Source: Victivallis lenta
GTDB lineage: Bacteria > Verrucomicrobiota > Lentisphaeria > Victivallales > Victivallaceae
Assembly (NCBI RefSeq): GCF_009695545.1
Contig: NZ_VUNS01000002.1
Location: 62,001 to 126,000, forward strand
Direction: 5' to 3'
DNA length: 64,000 bases
Program-made: the position numbers and the translations under genes
Notes under the pieces: generated by a model
Database searches by the model: none
Seen by the model: only the letters and a program-made list of their open reading frames with translations
What the model was told of the DNA's origin: nothing
Part shown: positions 55,306 to 63,207 of the stretch, one piece after another
Layout: each line of letters starts with the position of its first letter
Position numbering within the stretch: position 1 is the first letter of the stretch

Positions 55306-56406
55306 TCATCTCTCCGGCCGCGTACCGGACGAAAAGACTGTATTCACGAGGAAATCCCGCAGTCTCTCCTCAGCCGCCTCCCGGGAATCCGGCATCGGGG
55401 TCGAAAGCTGATACGCGAACCAGCGCTCGCTCCGTTTCCAGCTGCGGCGGAATGCCGGGAAATTTCCGCTCGACCATTCCGGCCCGCTGTACCAGACGTA
55501 GATCAGCGCCTTCGCCCGGTTCGGAAAGAGCGCGACGATCTCCTGCACCGCCAGCGGCCTCCCGCCCGGATTCAGAATCTTCTCACGGGACGAAAGCACA
55601 TCGCAATCCATGCTCTTCAAGCAGAGTTCCGCCGGATGAATCCGATGAATGTCCCCGGTTACGCCCACCGCCAGAAGCCGGATATTCTCCACGCTGCCGT
55701 AGTAGACCGCCCGGCGCACCGCGTGCCCCTCGAAAAAACGCTGCTCCTGTTCGGAAAGCACGGACGGGAAACCGAGATATCCGCCGACCTCGGTCCGTTC
55801 CGGATCGATCAGCAGCGGCTGCCCGTATCCGGCCCGGCTCTCCCGGCTGTAGAGAACGCCGAACAACAGCAGGACGCCGAGCACGAACAGCAGCGTCTGC
55901 AGCCGGTAAACCCGCCGGACCAGCAGAAAATAGACGCTCAGCGCCGCTGCGGCGCAGCACTTGAAGGCCAACCCGCCGACCGGGGCCGTCCCGGCCGAAA
56001 TCCGGATATAATATTCACTCCAGTAAGTCGTGGAGGGGCAGCCGGCAAGCGCAATCAGCAGAATCGGCAGCATGCCGGAAAACAGCCGGACTCCTCCCAG
56101 CACGAAGAGGGACGAAAAGAGAATCAGCAGCGCGCCCCCCGTCTGCACCGCATTCACCTGTTTCACGATGCCCGCTCCCCAGACTGCGACGGCCGGCAGC
56201 AGGAACCAGAGACCGCGCCAGTCGGGGCGCCCGGCCCAGTTGCGAATCCGTTTCCACCCCGCGGCGGTCAGAATTCCCGCCAGCAGGAAGAAACACCAGT
56301 CCCAACGGTCGAGCGGGGAATGGCGCCAGGCCTCCAGCAGATACCCGGATTTCAGCAGCAGCGGCGCAACTGCCGGAATCAGCAGCCGGTAACGTCGTTT
56401 CATCAT
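55306..56406 (-). CDS. EpsI-type exosortase-associated membrane protein
   Basis: A 366-residue protein. The N-terminal half has about six membrane helices (LLIPAVAPLLLKSGYLLEAW, WDWCFFLLAGILTAAG, LFSGMLPILLIALAGC). From about residue 200 a soluble EpsI-like domain follows: VGGYLGFPSVLSEQEQRFFE, VYYGSVENIRLLAVGVTGD, the motif HRIHPAELCLKSMDCDVLS and LIYVWYSGPEW. EpsI domains occur with or fused to exosortases. The ATG at 56406 overlaps the exosortase stop (ATGATGA), so the two are translated together. It may assist processing or polysaccharide export. Confidence 0.75.
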   Translation of the reverse strand: MMKRRYRLLIPAVAPLLLKSGYLLEAWRHSPLDRWDWCFFLLAGILTAAGWKRIRNWAGRPDWRGLWFLLPAVAVWGAGIVKQVNAVQTGGALLILFSSLFVLGGVRLFSGMLPILLIALAGCPSTTYWSEYYIRISAGTAPVGGLAFKCCAAAALSVYFLLVRRVYRLQTLLFVLGVLLLFGVLYSRESRAGYGQPLLIDPERTEVGGYLGFPSVLSEQEQRFFEGHAVRRAVYYGSVENIRLLAVGVTGDIHRIHPAELCLKSMDCDVLSSREKILNPGGRPLAVQEIVALFPNRAKALIYVWYSGPEWSSGNFPAFRRSWKRSERWFAYQLSTPMPDSREAAEERLRDFLVNTVFSSGTRPER

Positions 56407-57209
56407 TTTCGCTCCCATCGCCGGAAATACCTGCCGACGCCGACCATGAGCAGCGCCGAACAGATCACGACGCCGTATCCGAAAATCGTATGAAGCGGTT
56501 CCTCGAAGGCCCGGTTCCCGATGGCGAGCGAGAGCAAAATCACCAGGACCAGCCGCAACGTGTTCGACAGCACGACAATCGGCAGCAGCGTCAGGAAGTG
56601 CGCAAAGCGGACCGGCAGCGTCCGGTGCTCGAAATGCACGATCAGCCAGCCGAGCAGCAGCATGGCCTCCAGCAATTCGATGCCGCTGCAGGCCGACGTG
56701 ACCGCAACCCGGTTCCCGCCGATGAAGATGATCGCCTGTTCGAAGCCGCAATCGACGCCGGAAATCCGCAGCATCCCAACCGTCAGAACCGTGCAAAGGC
56801 GGCTCAGCGGAAAGCTCAGCAGCAGATAGAGAAATCCGGCGGAGGGAGCGACGACGACCAGCAGAAACGACGGCAGAGCCAGGCGCAGCAGCATGTAAAT
56901 TCCGCCCGAATAGGCACACAATGCACAGACGCCCAGCCACAACGCCCAGACAGCCGGCACGGCCGGGGAATAAAACGCCGCCGCGACGCCGAGCGCCAGC
57001 AAACTCCACGCCGCAGCCGAATCGTACCGGAACGGGCGCGGAACCGCTTCGCGGAGGGCGGAAAAGCCCATCAGCACGCCGAGCAGCCAGAGGACGAACG
57101 CCCCGGCCGTCCCGCCGTCGAGCAGCAGCCTGCCGAACACGGCAGCCGCGGCCAGCGCCATGACCCAGGCCGGATAAAAACGCTCTCTCACCAGCGGAAA
57201 CGACTCCAT
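56403..57209 (-). CDS. Exosortase
   Basis: A 268-residue membrane protein with about eight helices. The catalytic set of exosortase/archaeosortase is complete: Cys174 in VTSACSGIELLEAM, Arg219 in LSNTLRLVLVI and His240 in EEPLHTIFGYG; the 21-residue Arg-His distance equals that of EpsH-type enzymes. These transpeptidases cut at C-terminal sorting signals in the membrane. The start at 57209 has GAGGT close before it. It is followed by an EpsI-type gene and then by one gene with a fitting target signal. Which exosortase subtype it is cannot be told here. Confidence 0.88.
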   Translation of the reverse strand: MESFPLVRERFYPAWVMALAAAAVFGRLLLDGGTAGAFVLWLLGVLMGFSALREAVPRPFRYDSAAAWSLLALGVAAAFYSPAVPAVWALWLGVCALCAYSGGIYMLLRLALPSFLLVVVAPSAGFLYLLLSFPLSRLCTVLTVGMLRISGVDCGFEQAIIFIGGNRVAVTSACSGIELLEAMLLLGWLIVHFEHRTLPVRFAHFLTLLPIVVLSNTLRLVLVILLSLAIGNRAFEEPLHTIFGYGVVICSALLMVGVGRYFRRWERK

Positions 57210-57263
57210 CACGACCTCTTGATTGAAGAAAAGGAGAAACGGCTGCACGACGGATCGGAGCAT

Positions 57264-57291
57264 AACATACCATCTCCGGCACCTTTTGCAA
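57264..57291 (-). promoter_or_regulatory. Promoter of the exosortase gene
   Basis: Minus strand TTGCAA (57286-57291), 16 bases, TATGTT (57264-57269), 55 bases before the start at 57209. The divergent TPR gene promoter lies 52 bases away. Confidence 0.45.
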
Positions 57292-57342
57292 TCCGTAAAT
57301 CGCCACGAATGAATAAATAATGAAAGAAAATCGTTTCCGGGA

Positions 57343-57372
57343 TTGAAGAGCGGATGTACCGGCGTATATTAT
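57343..57372 (+). promoter_or_regulatory. Promoter of the TPR protein gene
   Basis: TTGAAG at 57343-57348 with TATTAT at 57367-57372 (18-base spacer) or TATATT at 57365-57370 (16 bases), then a leader of about 35 bases to the ATG. Confidence 0.45.
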
Positions 57373-57412
57373 GTGGAAACACCAAGTTTCACCACCTCCG
57401 GAACAACACCGC

Positions 57413-59416
57413 ATGAAAAAAGCAAAGTTTCTCCTGCCGGCCGCCGTCACCGCACTCTCCGCACTCTGCCTCGCCGTCATCGTCTGGCTCGCCGTCGCCG
57501 GCAGGCGGGACGCGGCAGAATTCGCCGAAGCTGCCGGCGCATTCGAACAGGGAGACTACCGGAGCGCGCTGCCCCGGCTCGCCGCGGTCGTCGGAAAAGA
57601 CCCGTCCAACGCGGCGGCCTATCGCATGCTGGGCGCCATTTTCGAATCGGAGCGCAACTACTCCTCGGCGCTCTTCTGCTACCGCCAGGCGAAGGGGCTC
57701 GACCCGCAGGACCCGGCGCTGAAGACAAAGTACGCCGAAATGCTGAGCGCCGTCGGCGACGCCCGGACGCTGCTGAACAGCTTCAAGCAGGATTTCGACC
57801 GGAAAAAGCTGTCGGGCGACGACCTGTTCTATTATCTGGAAGCGCTGATCGCCGACGGAAAATCCGAAGCGGCCGAAGCCGTCCTGAAAACCGGACAACC
57901 GAACGAGGCCGCACGCATCGCCTACCAGCGCGGATTTCTGGCGCTGAAACGAAACGATCCGGCAGCCGCTCTTCATTCATTTGCAAAGATTCCGGACGGC
58001 GCGCTGCCGGTTCCGGCGCGCCTCCGGCTGCTCGGCATGACCGGAGCGGTTCAGTTTGCTGCCGGAAACGAAGCCGAGGCCGAAAAAGCGTTCCGCCTGC
58101 TCGCCGCCGAAGTGCCGGAAACCGGCGATTACCTGCTCGCGCAGTTCTACCGCCGGACCGGCAGAGAACGCGAATACCGGGTTCAGCTTGAGGAGACCGT
58201 TCAGGCGAACCCGCTCCTCACCGCCGCCCGCGTCGAACTTGCCGAGCAGTATGCCGGAGAAAAAAACACCGCCGGGCTGAAACAGCTGCTCCGCCAGCCG
58301 AACAACCGCGCGGAAGCCGAAGCGTTCAGCTACATCGAAGCCATGCGCGCCCTGCTCGAAGGCCGGTTCGCCGATGCGGAAAAATCCCTGTCGGCGGCGG
58401 CGGCCTTCGCCGGCCGCCCGCTCTATCAGGCGATCCGCATGCAGTGCCGGATCGCCCGGCAGGATGTCGGCATGCTGCCGGAGAGCGTCAATGCGCTGCT
58501 CAGGCTCACACCGACGCCGGAGGCGCGCAGCCAGGTCGTCAGCGAACTTTTTCCGCTCCTGCTGGAGCTGGCGCGCCGCGACGCCGGAACCGAAGCGGCT
58601 GAATGCGCGGAGCTGATTCTGTCCGTCTCCGACCAGCCCTCGCCGGCGCGGACGACAGCGCTCGAAGTCCGGCTTCAGACCGCGGCGGCGGCCGGCGATC
58701 CCGCCGGAATACTCCGCAGCGCGGCCGCGCTCCTGAAGGAGAATCCCGATCACCCGGCGGCCAATCTGGCCATGGGCGATGCGCAGCTGGCCATGCGGAA
58801 GCCGGACGCGGCGCTCGACTGCTTCAACCGGCTTCCGGCCGACAGCCCGACCGCGCAGTTCGGCAAAGCGCGCGCCTTCGCCATGCAGCAAAAGCCGGAT
58901 GAGGCCGACAGGATGTACGCGGCTGCCTGGCGGCAGGCGCCCGGCAACCCCGTGCTGTTCGAGAGCTACGCCGCCTTCCTGATCGACCGGAAACGCGGCG
59001 GCGAAATCGCGGCTCTCGCCGTCGCGCTGCCCGCCACGCCCGGGGCCCGCCATCTCGCCGCGTTCCAGCAGGCCAGGGCCGCCGAAGCGGGGAACAGCCC
59101 GGACGAAGCCCGGAAACACTATCTCGACGCGCTGGCCGCCCTCGAAAAACTGCCGCCTTCCCCGGCCGTCGACTACCGGCGCGCCTATCTCTCCGCTCTG
59201 GCCGGGCGGGATACCGAGGCGGAAGCTCTGTACGGACGGCTTCTCGAAGACAATCCGCAGTCGCTGCCGGTGCTGCTGAACCTCTCCGAAGTCAAAGCCG
59301 CGCTCGGGAAAAAGCAGGAGGCGCTGTCGCTCGCCCGGAGCGCCGCGCGCCTCGCGCCGGACTCCGAAGCCGCCAGACAGTGCCTGAAAAGACGCGGGCA
59401 GGAGAACCGCCCCTGA
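57413..59416 (+). CDS. Large membrane-anchored TPR protein (PrsT-like), exosortase locus
   Basis: A 667-residue protein: signal anchor AVTALSALCLAVIVWLAVAG at the N-terminus, then about 15 tetratricopeptide repeats through to the end (GDYRSALPRLAAVVGKDPSN, NYSSALFCYRQAKGLDPQDP, KPDAALDCFNRLPADSPTA, DTEAEALYGRLLEDNPQSLP). It should stand on the outer face of the inner membrane or be released to the periplasm as a docking scaffold. Large TPR proteins often accompany PEP-CTERM/exosortase systems, and this one is divergent from the exosortase gene with a shared 203-base promoter region. The start 57413 is the family-like one, with Lys-rich MKKAKF. Confidence 0.8.
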   Translation: MKKAKFLLPAAVTALSALCLAVIVWLAVAGRRDAAEFAEAAGAFEQGDYRSALPRLAAVVGKDPSNAAAYRMLGAIFESERNYSSALFCYRQAKGLDPQDPALKTKYAEMLSAVGDARTLLNSFKQDFDRKKLSGDDLFYYLEALIADGKSEAAEAVLKTGQPNEAARIAYQRGFLALKRNDPAAALHSFAKIPDGALPVPARLRLLGMTGAVQFAAGNEAEAEKAFRLLAAEVPETGDYLLAQFYRRTGREREYRVQLEETVQANPLLTAARVELAEQYAGEKNTAGLKQLLRQPNNRAEAEAFSYIEAMRALLEGRFADAEKSLSAAAAFAGRPLYQAIRMQCRIARQDVGMLPESVNALLRLTPTPEARSQVVSELFPLLLELARRDAGTEAAECAELILSVSDQPSPARTTALEVRLQTAAAAGDPAGILRSAAALLKENPDHPAANLAMGDAQLAMRKPDAALDCFNRLPADSPTAQFGKARAFAMQQKPDEADRMYAAAWRQAPGNPVLFESYAAFLIDRKRGGEIAALAVALPATPGARHLAAFQQARAAEAGNSPDEARKHYLDALAALEKLPPSPAVDYRRAYLSALAGRDTEAEALYGRLLEDNPQSLPVLLNLSEVKAALGKKQEALSLARSAARLAPDSEAARQCLKRRGQENRP

Positions 59417-59422
59417 CCGGAA

Positions 59423-60919
59423 TCACAGAATCGGCGTGAACAGGGCGAAAATGTTTTCGCCGAGCTGCCGGGCAAACGATTTCCGGCGCACCTCCTCGAG
59501 CGTGACCGGGGTCGAATGGGCGAGTTCATCCAGAAACTGCCGGTGCATCTTCTCGACGAACGGACCGGCCTCGTAACAGAAATCCAGCTCGAAGTTGAGC
59601 CGGAAGCTCCGGCTGTCGCAGTTGCTCGACCCCATGAAGCCCCAGCTGCCCTCATCCACCAGAAGCGCCTTGATGTGGGAGAAAAGCCCCTGCTTGTTGT
59701 AGATCTTCACCCCGGCTTCGAGCAGGGTCGAGTAATAGTTCTGCGCCGCCCACGAGACGAAGAAGTGGTCGTTGTCGGCCGGAACGATGATCCTGACGTC
59801 GACGCCGCGCGCGGCCGTCAGGCAGAGCAGGTCGATATACTCCGCCCCCGGCACGAAATACGGCGTCATGATCCAGAGCGATTTTTTCGCCGCCATCGCA
59901 GCGGCGAAAAAGAGCCGCCGGGTCCCCTCGTAATTGCCGCCCGGCCCGCTCGACAGGACGCGGACGACGGCGGGGCCGCGCCGCTCCGGCAGCGGAAAAT
60001 CCCACGGGCCGACCCCGTCGATCCATTTGCGCCGGGTCGTGTACGACCAGTCGATGAAAAACGATTTGGCGAATTCCGCCACTGCGGGCCCCTCGATGCG
60101 CGCATGCAGATCGTGAATGTGGCGGCTGGCCGGAACCCGGGTCAGGTGCTCGTTGCCGTCGGAGATGTTGATTCCGCCGGAATAGGCGATCCTGCCGTCG
60201 ATCAGGAGCAGCTTGCGGTGGTTCCGCAGCTGAAAATGCCACGGCGTCACGAGGTGGAACGGGGAAAAGGAGCGAATTTTGAAGTTCGCCTGCTTCCGGA
60301 GCAGCAGACGGCGGAAATAGTGCGAAAAGTAGGATTTCAGGCTGCCGAGGCTGTCGAAGATCACCTTCACATCGACGCCGGCGCGGGCGCGCTCCTCCAG
60401 CGCGCTCATAAAAGCGCGGCCGACTTCGTCGCTCATCAGGATATAGGACTGCATGCGGATGCAGTGCCGCGCACCGGCGATATCCTCAAGCATACGCGGA
60501 TAGGCGGTGACGCCGTCGCGCAGCATTTCAAGGCTGTTGCCGTCGAGGGCCGGATAGTCCGGGAACAGCCGGTCAAGCGTGCGGTTGTGCGGGTTGTCCG
60601 CGACCTCCGCCGGAGGCGCGAATTTCTTCAGCGCGTCCTGCAGCGCGGCGAGTTCGGGCCCGAAATATTTTCCGGGGTCCTTCTTCATGCGGGTCTGGAG
60701 TTCGAGCACTTTCTTTTGGGCGTGCTCGAGACGCACAATGCCGAACAGCAGATAGCACACAATGCCGCCGACCGGAAACAGCGCGACGAGCAGCAGCCAG
60801 AAAAGCGCTTCGTTCGGCTGCTCGCGCTTGGTCAGCAGAATATGCAGGGAAATACCGATGTGCAGCAGCAGAAAACCGCCGTAAACCAGCCAGTTGTAAT
60901 GTCCTTCGCCGTAATCCAT
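59423..60919 (-). CDS. cls: Cardiolipin synthase-like phospholipase D family protein
   Basis: A 498-residue membrane enzyme of ordinary Cls length. Two N-terminal membrane helices (WLVYGGFLLLHIGISLHILL, FWLLLVALFPVGGIVCYLLF) precede two PLD domains with the motifs NHRKLLLIDGRIAYSGGIN and HIKALLVDEGSWGFMGSSN. In the second the Asp position of HxKxxxxD is kept. It joins two phosphatidylglycerols, or PG and another lipid, to give cardiolipin. The start at 60919 has GGGAGGAGGAG in front. The tail of this gene is convergent with the TPR gene, whose stop is six bases away. Confidence 0.92.
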   Translation of the reverse strand: MDYGEGHYNWLVYGGFLLLHIGISLHILLTKREQPNEALFWLLLVALFPVGGIVCYLLFGIVRLEHAQKKVLELQTRMKKDPGKYFGPELAALQDALKKFAPPAEVADNPHNRTLDRLFPDYPALDGNSLEMLRDGVTAYPRMLEDIAGARHCIRMQSYILMSDEVGRAFMSALEERARAGVDVKVIFDSLGSLKSYFSHYFRRLLLRKQANFKIRSFSPFHLVTPWHFQLRNHRKLLLIDGRIAYSGGINISDGNEHLTRVPASRHIHDLHARIEGPAVAEFAKSFFIDWSYTTRRKWIDGVGPWDFPLPERRGPAVVRVLSSGPGGNYEGTRRLFFAAAMAAKKSLWIMTPYFVPGAEYIDLLCLTAARGVDVRIIVPADNDHFFVSWAAQNYYSTLLEAGVKIYNKQGLFSHIKALLVDEGSWGFMGSSNCDSRSFRLNFELDFCYEAGPFVEKMHRQFLDELAHSTPVTLEEVRRKSFARQLGENIFALFTPIL

Positions 60920-61020
60920 GATTCTCCTCCTCCCACGGTTGCGAGCTGAATATACCATATCTCCGAAACGGGAAAATGCAATGCGGATTCCGAATTTCTC
61001 AAAAATGCGCCGTCCGCGGC

Positions 61021-61049
61021 TTGCGAAGGCGCCGAACCGGAACTATAGT
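61021..61049 (+). promoter_or_regulatory. Promoter of the tRNA gene
   Basis: TTGCGA at 61021-61026, 17 bases, TATAGT at 61044-61049. The tRNA begins 15 bases later. Confidence 0.65.
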
Positions 61050-61063
61050 ATGGAGCTTCACGT

Positions 61064-61139
61064 GGATCCGTAGCTCAGCGGTCAGAGCAGGTGACTCATA
61101 ATCTCTTGGTCGTCGGTTCAAATCCGGCCGGATCCACCA
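61064..61139 (+). tRNA. ileX: tRNA-Ile2 (anticodon CAU, lysidine-modified type)
   Basis: A 76-base cloverleaf with the CCA end encoded. The acceptor stem GGATCCG / CGGATCC is perfect; the T arm is GTCGG TTCAAAT CCGGC; the anticodon loop CTCATAA gives CAU. The sequence from the D loop through the variable loop closely follows E. coli tRNA-Ile2, in which C34 is changed to lysidine by TilS to read AUA; it is not an initiator tRNA (no three G-C pairs in the anticodon stem). The anticodon stem has a T-T mismatch where E. coli has C-G. There is no other RNA gene nearby. Confidence 0.9.
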
Positions 61140-61186
61140 CTTCTTTTCCCCGATTCCCCGGGCTGAGCGGCGGCAGGAGGTCCCGT

Positions 61187-62425
61187 TCACGACATCTGCC
61201 TGCCCATCGTCTCGCGCATCTTCAGCGAACAGGCGAAAACCGCGATCGAGCAGAGAAACAGCAGCGCGAACACCGCAAGATAGGAGCCGCGCGGATAGAC
61301 GAGCGCTCCGGCGGCAGCCTCCGGCCTGCAGACATTCAGCAGCAGCCCGACCGCGTTCCCGAAGAGCGCGACCGCGAGATAGAAGCAGAAATTCATGAAG
61401 CAGACCGCCGGACCGGCATGGTCGCGCGGATTCGTTTCGTACAGCAGCGGAATTGCGATCGACGACATGCTCCCCGTAAAGGCGAGCAGGCAGAACAGCA
61501 CTGCGATCCAGCCGCTGCGGATTCCGGAAAAGACGAGAAGCGCAATCGAACCGAAAACCGCAATGCAGACCGTTCCGGCGGCACGGCAGAAAATGCGCCG
61601 CCGGTTTCCCGCCAGGCGGCTCAGCACCGCAAAGAGAACGCCGGAAACCGCCGAAATCGCCCCCATCAGCGACAGGACCCATGCCGCATCCGGCGATGAA
61701 AATCCGCAGAAGTCCTCGAGGAACTTCTTGCCGATCACCGTCTGGATGCAGTAGTAAAGTCCGAAATTCACGCCGCTGAAGGCGAAAAGCGCCCGATTGT
61801 GGCCGTTCCCCAGCACGCCGGAAAAGCCGGAGAAATCGAGCGGGACGCCGCGCCGCACCGGAGGCGGCTTCCGGGCGAACGAGGCGGCCGCGAACAGCAG
61901 ATAGAAGAGAACCGTCGCGGCGGCGACGGCCTCCAGCATCAGCCGCCAGCCGATCGCCCGGACGCCGGCGACGAACGGCGCATTCGCCGCGACTCCGCCC
62001 GCATAGCCGGTCATGATGACCAGCGAAACCGCGACCGTGCGGTTCTTCCGGAAGCTCCTGATCGTCTCGTCGATGAGCGACAAATAGATCGAACTCGCCC
62101 CGAAGCCGGTCAGCGCGCGGCTGAAATAAAGCCACGCTCCGTCCGACAACGGGAAAAGCAGCGACCCGAGGCAGAACAGCAGCGCCCCCGGCAGCATGAC
62201 CCGCCTGCCGCCGTACCGGTTCACGAAGAGCCCGATCACAAGCTGGTTCAGCGCGTAAACGTACATGAAACTCGACCCCAGCGCCGTGACGCCGGGGGCC
62301 GAGAGATGCAGCTCCTCCTGCAGCCGGTCGAAGATCGCCCCCGGAATCGCAACGCGCTGGATGTTCGCGAAAAAGTAGAGCGCGCTTCCGAACAGGATGA
62401 GCCGGAGCCGGCAGCGGAGAAACAT
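61187..62425 (-). CDS. MFS transporter
   Basis: A 412-residue protein with about twelve helices. MFS signs are the loop after helix 2, GLFVNRYGGRRVMLPGALLF, and FSRALTGFGASSIYLSLIDE; MTGYAGGVAANAPFVAG is a helix 5 pattern. The ATG at 62425 is preferred over GTG 62434, since the GGTGA site is eight bases away. Proteins like this export or import small organic solutes. It follows the amidohydrolase gene directly, so the two share a transcript and perhaps a substrate. The tRNA gene lies 47 bases beyond its stop on the other strand. Confidence 0.88.
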   Translation of the reverse strand: MFLRCRLRLILFGSALYFFANIQRVAIPGAIFDRLQEELHLSAPGVTALGSSFMYVYALNQLVIGLFVNRYGGRRVMLPGALLFCLGSLLFPLSDGAWLYFSRALTGFGASSIYLSLIDETIRSFRKNRTVAVSLVIMTGYAGGVAANAPFVAGVRAIGWRLMLEAVAAATVLFYLLFAAASFARKPPPVRRGVPLDFSGFSGVLGNGHNRALFAFSGVNFGLYYCIQTVIGKKFLEDFCGFSSPDAAWVLSLMGAISAVSGVLFAVLSRLAGNRRRIFCRAAGTVCIAVFGSIALLVFSGIRSGWIAVLFCLLAFTGSMSSIAIPLLYETNPRDHAGPAVCFMNFCFYLAVALFGNAVGLLLNVCRPEAAAGALVYPRGSYLAVFALLFLCSIAVFACSLKMRETMGRQMS

Positions 62426-62435
62426 CGGTTTCACG

Positions 62436-63206
62436 TCACCGCCCGCCCCCGAATGCGGGAACGCTCCCGGCGGAGGCGAGAAGCCGCAGCAAATTTCCGG
62501 AGCCGATCTTCCGGCGCATGACGGGGTCCGGAACCGCGCGTTCCAGCCGGATCACGAAGCAGGCCGGGTCGAACGCCGTGTAATCGGTCGCCCAGAGCAG
62601 CCGCTCCGGCCCGAATGCCGCAAGCGCGGACTCCATCGAACCGAGCCGCAGGCCGCCGTTCGCTCCGCTCAGATCAAGCCGGACGTTCGGAAGCGCGGCA
62701 AGCGGCGCGAGCCATTCGGCCGTGATGTGCGCACAGACGATGTTCAGCTCCGACATCCGTTCCGCAAGCGCAACGACACCGGCGGAGTTGTGCAGCTGCA
62801 CAATCTGCCCGTTGTCGCGGCAGCGTTCGAAAAGGGGCGTCCACTCCGGACGGTCGAAGTCGATCCCGCAGCGGTACGGCACAAGTTCGCCGACCCACAC
62901 GAGGCCGCGTTCCCGGAAGCGGTCCAGCCACGCGAGCGACGTTTCGACCGCGCGCGGATGGATGACGGCGCCGGGGTAGAGATACTCCGGCATCGTGTCG
63001 TAAAGTTCAAGCGCGTCGCGGTTCGCGGCGTCGACCTCCTCCGCCGTGTCGCAGAAGACGCCGAGCCAGGTGTTGAAAACCATTCCGGTCACGCCCGCGC
63101 CCCGCGCAAGCTTGACTGCTTCGGAAACATCGCGGAAGAGCGCCTCCGAACAATGCCTGCCGAAATCGCGCGGATACGGCAGGTGCACATGCGCGTCGAT
63201 CGGCAT
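62436..63206 (-). CDS. Amidohydrolase family protein (TatD/ACMSD-like TIM barrel)
   Basis: A 256-residue metal-dependent hydrolase or decarboxylase: it opens with PIDAHVHLPYP, the HxH metal site, and has GVTGMVFNTWLGVF, YPGAVIHPR, GLVWVGELVPY, IVQLHNSAGVVALA with His, ICVAHIT-like IVCAHITAEWLAPL and the final Asp in LLWATDYTAFDP. It is thus an Amidohydro_2-type enzyme. The start at 63206 is chosen from the HxH position; a longer frame upstream overlaps the quinone reductase. Its ATG comes one base after the TGA of that gene. Substrate unknown. Confidence 0.82.
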   Translation of the reverse strand: MPIDAHVHLPYPRDFGRHCSEALFRDVSEAVKLARGAGVTGMVFNTWLGVFCDTAEEVDAANRDALELYDTMPEYLYPGAVIHPRAVETSLAWLDRFRERGLVWVGELVPYRCGIDFDRPEWTPLFERCRDNGQIVQLHNSAGVVALAERMSELNIVCAHITAEWLAPLAALPNVRLDLSGANGGLRLGSMESALAAFGPERLLWATDYTAFDPACFVIRLERAVPDPVMRRKIGSGNLLRLLASAGSVPAFGGGR

Positions 63207-63207
63207 T

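Noticed and set aside
53800-56493. 897-residue open frame on the plus strand crossing three genes
   Set aside because: It runs over intergenic DNA, a terminator and a strong promoter on the other strand, and its sequence is low-complexity and basic.
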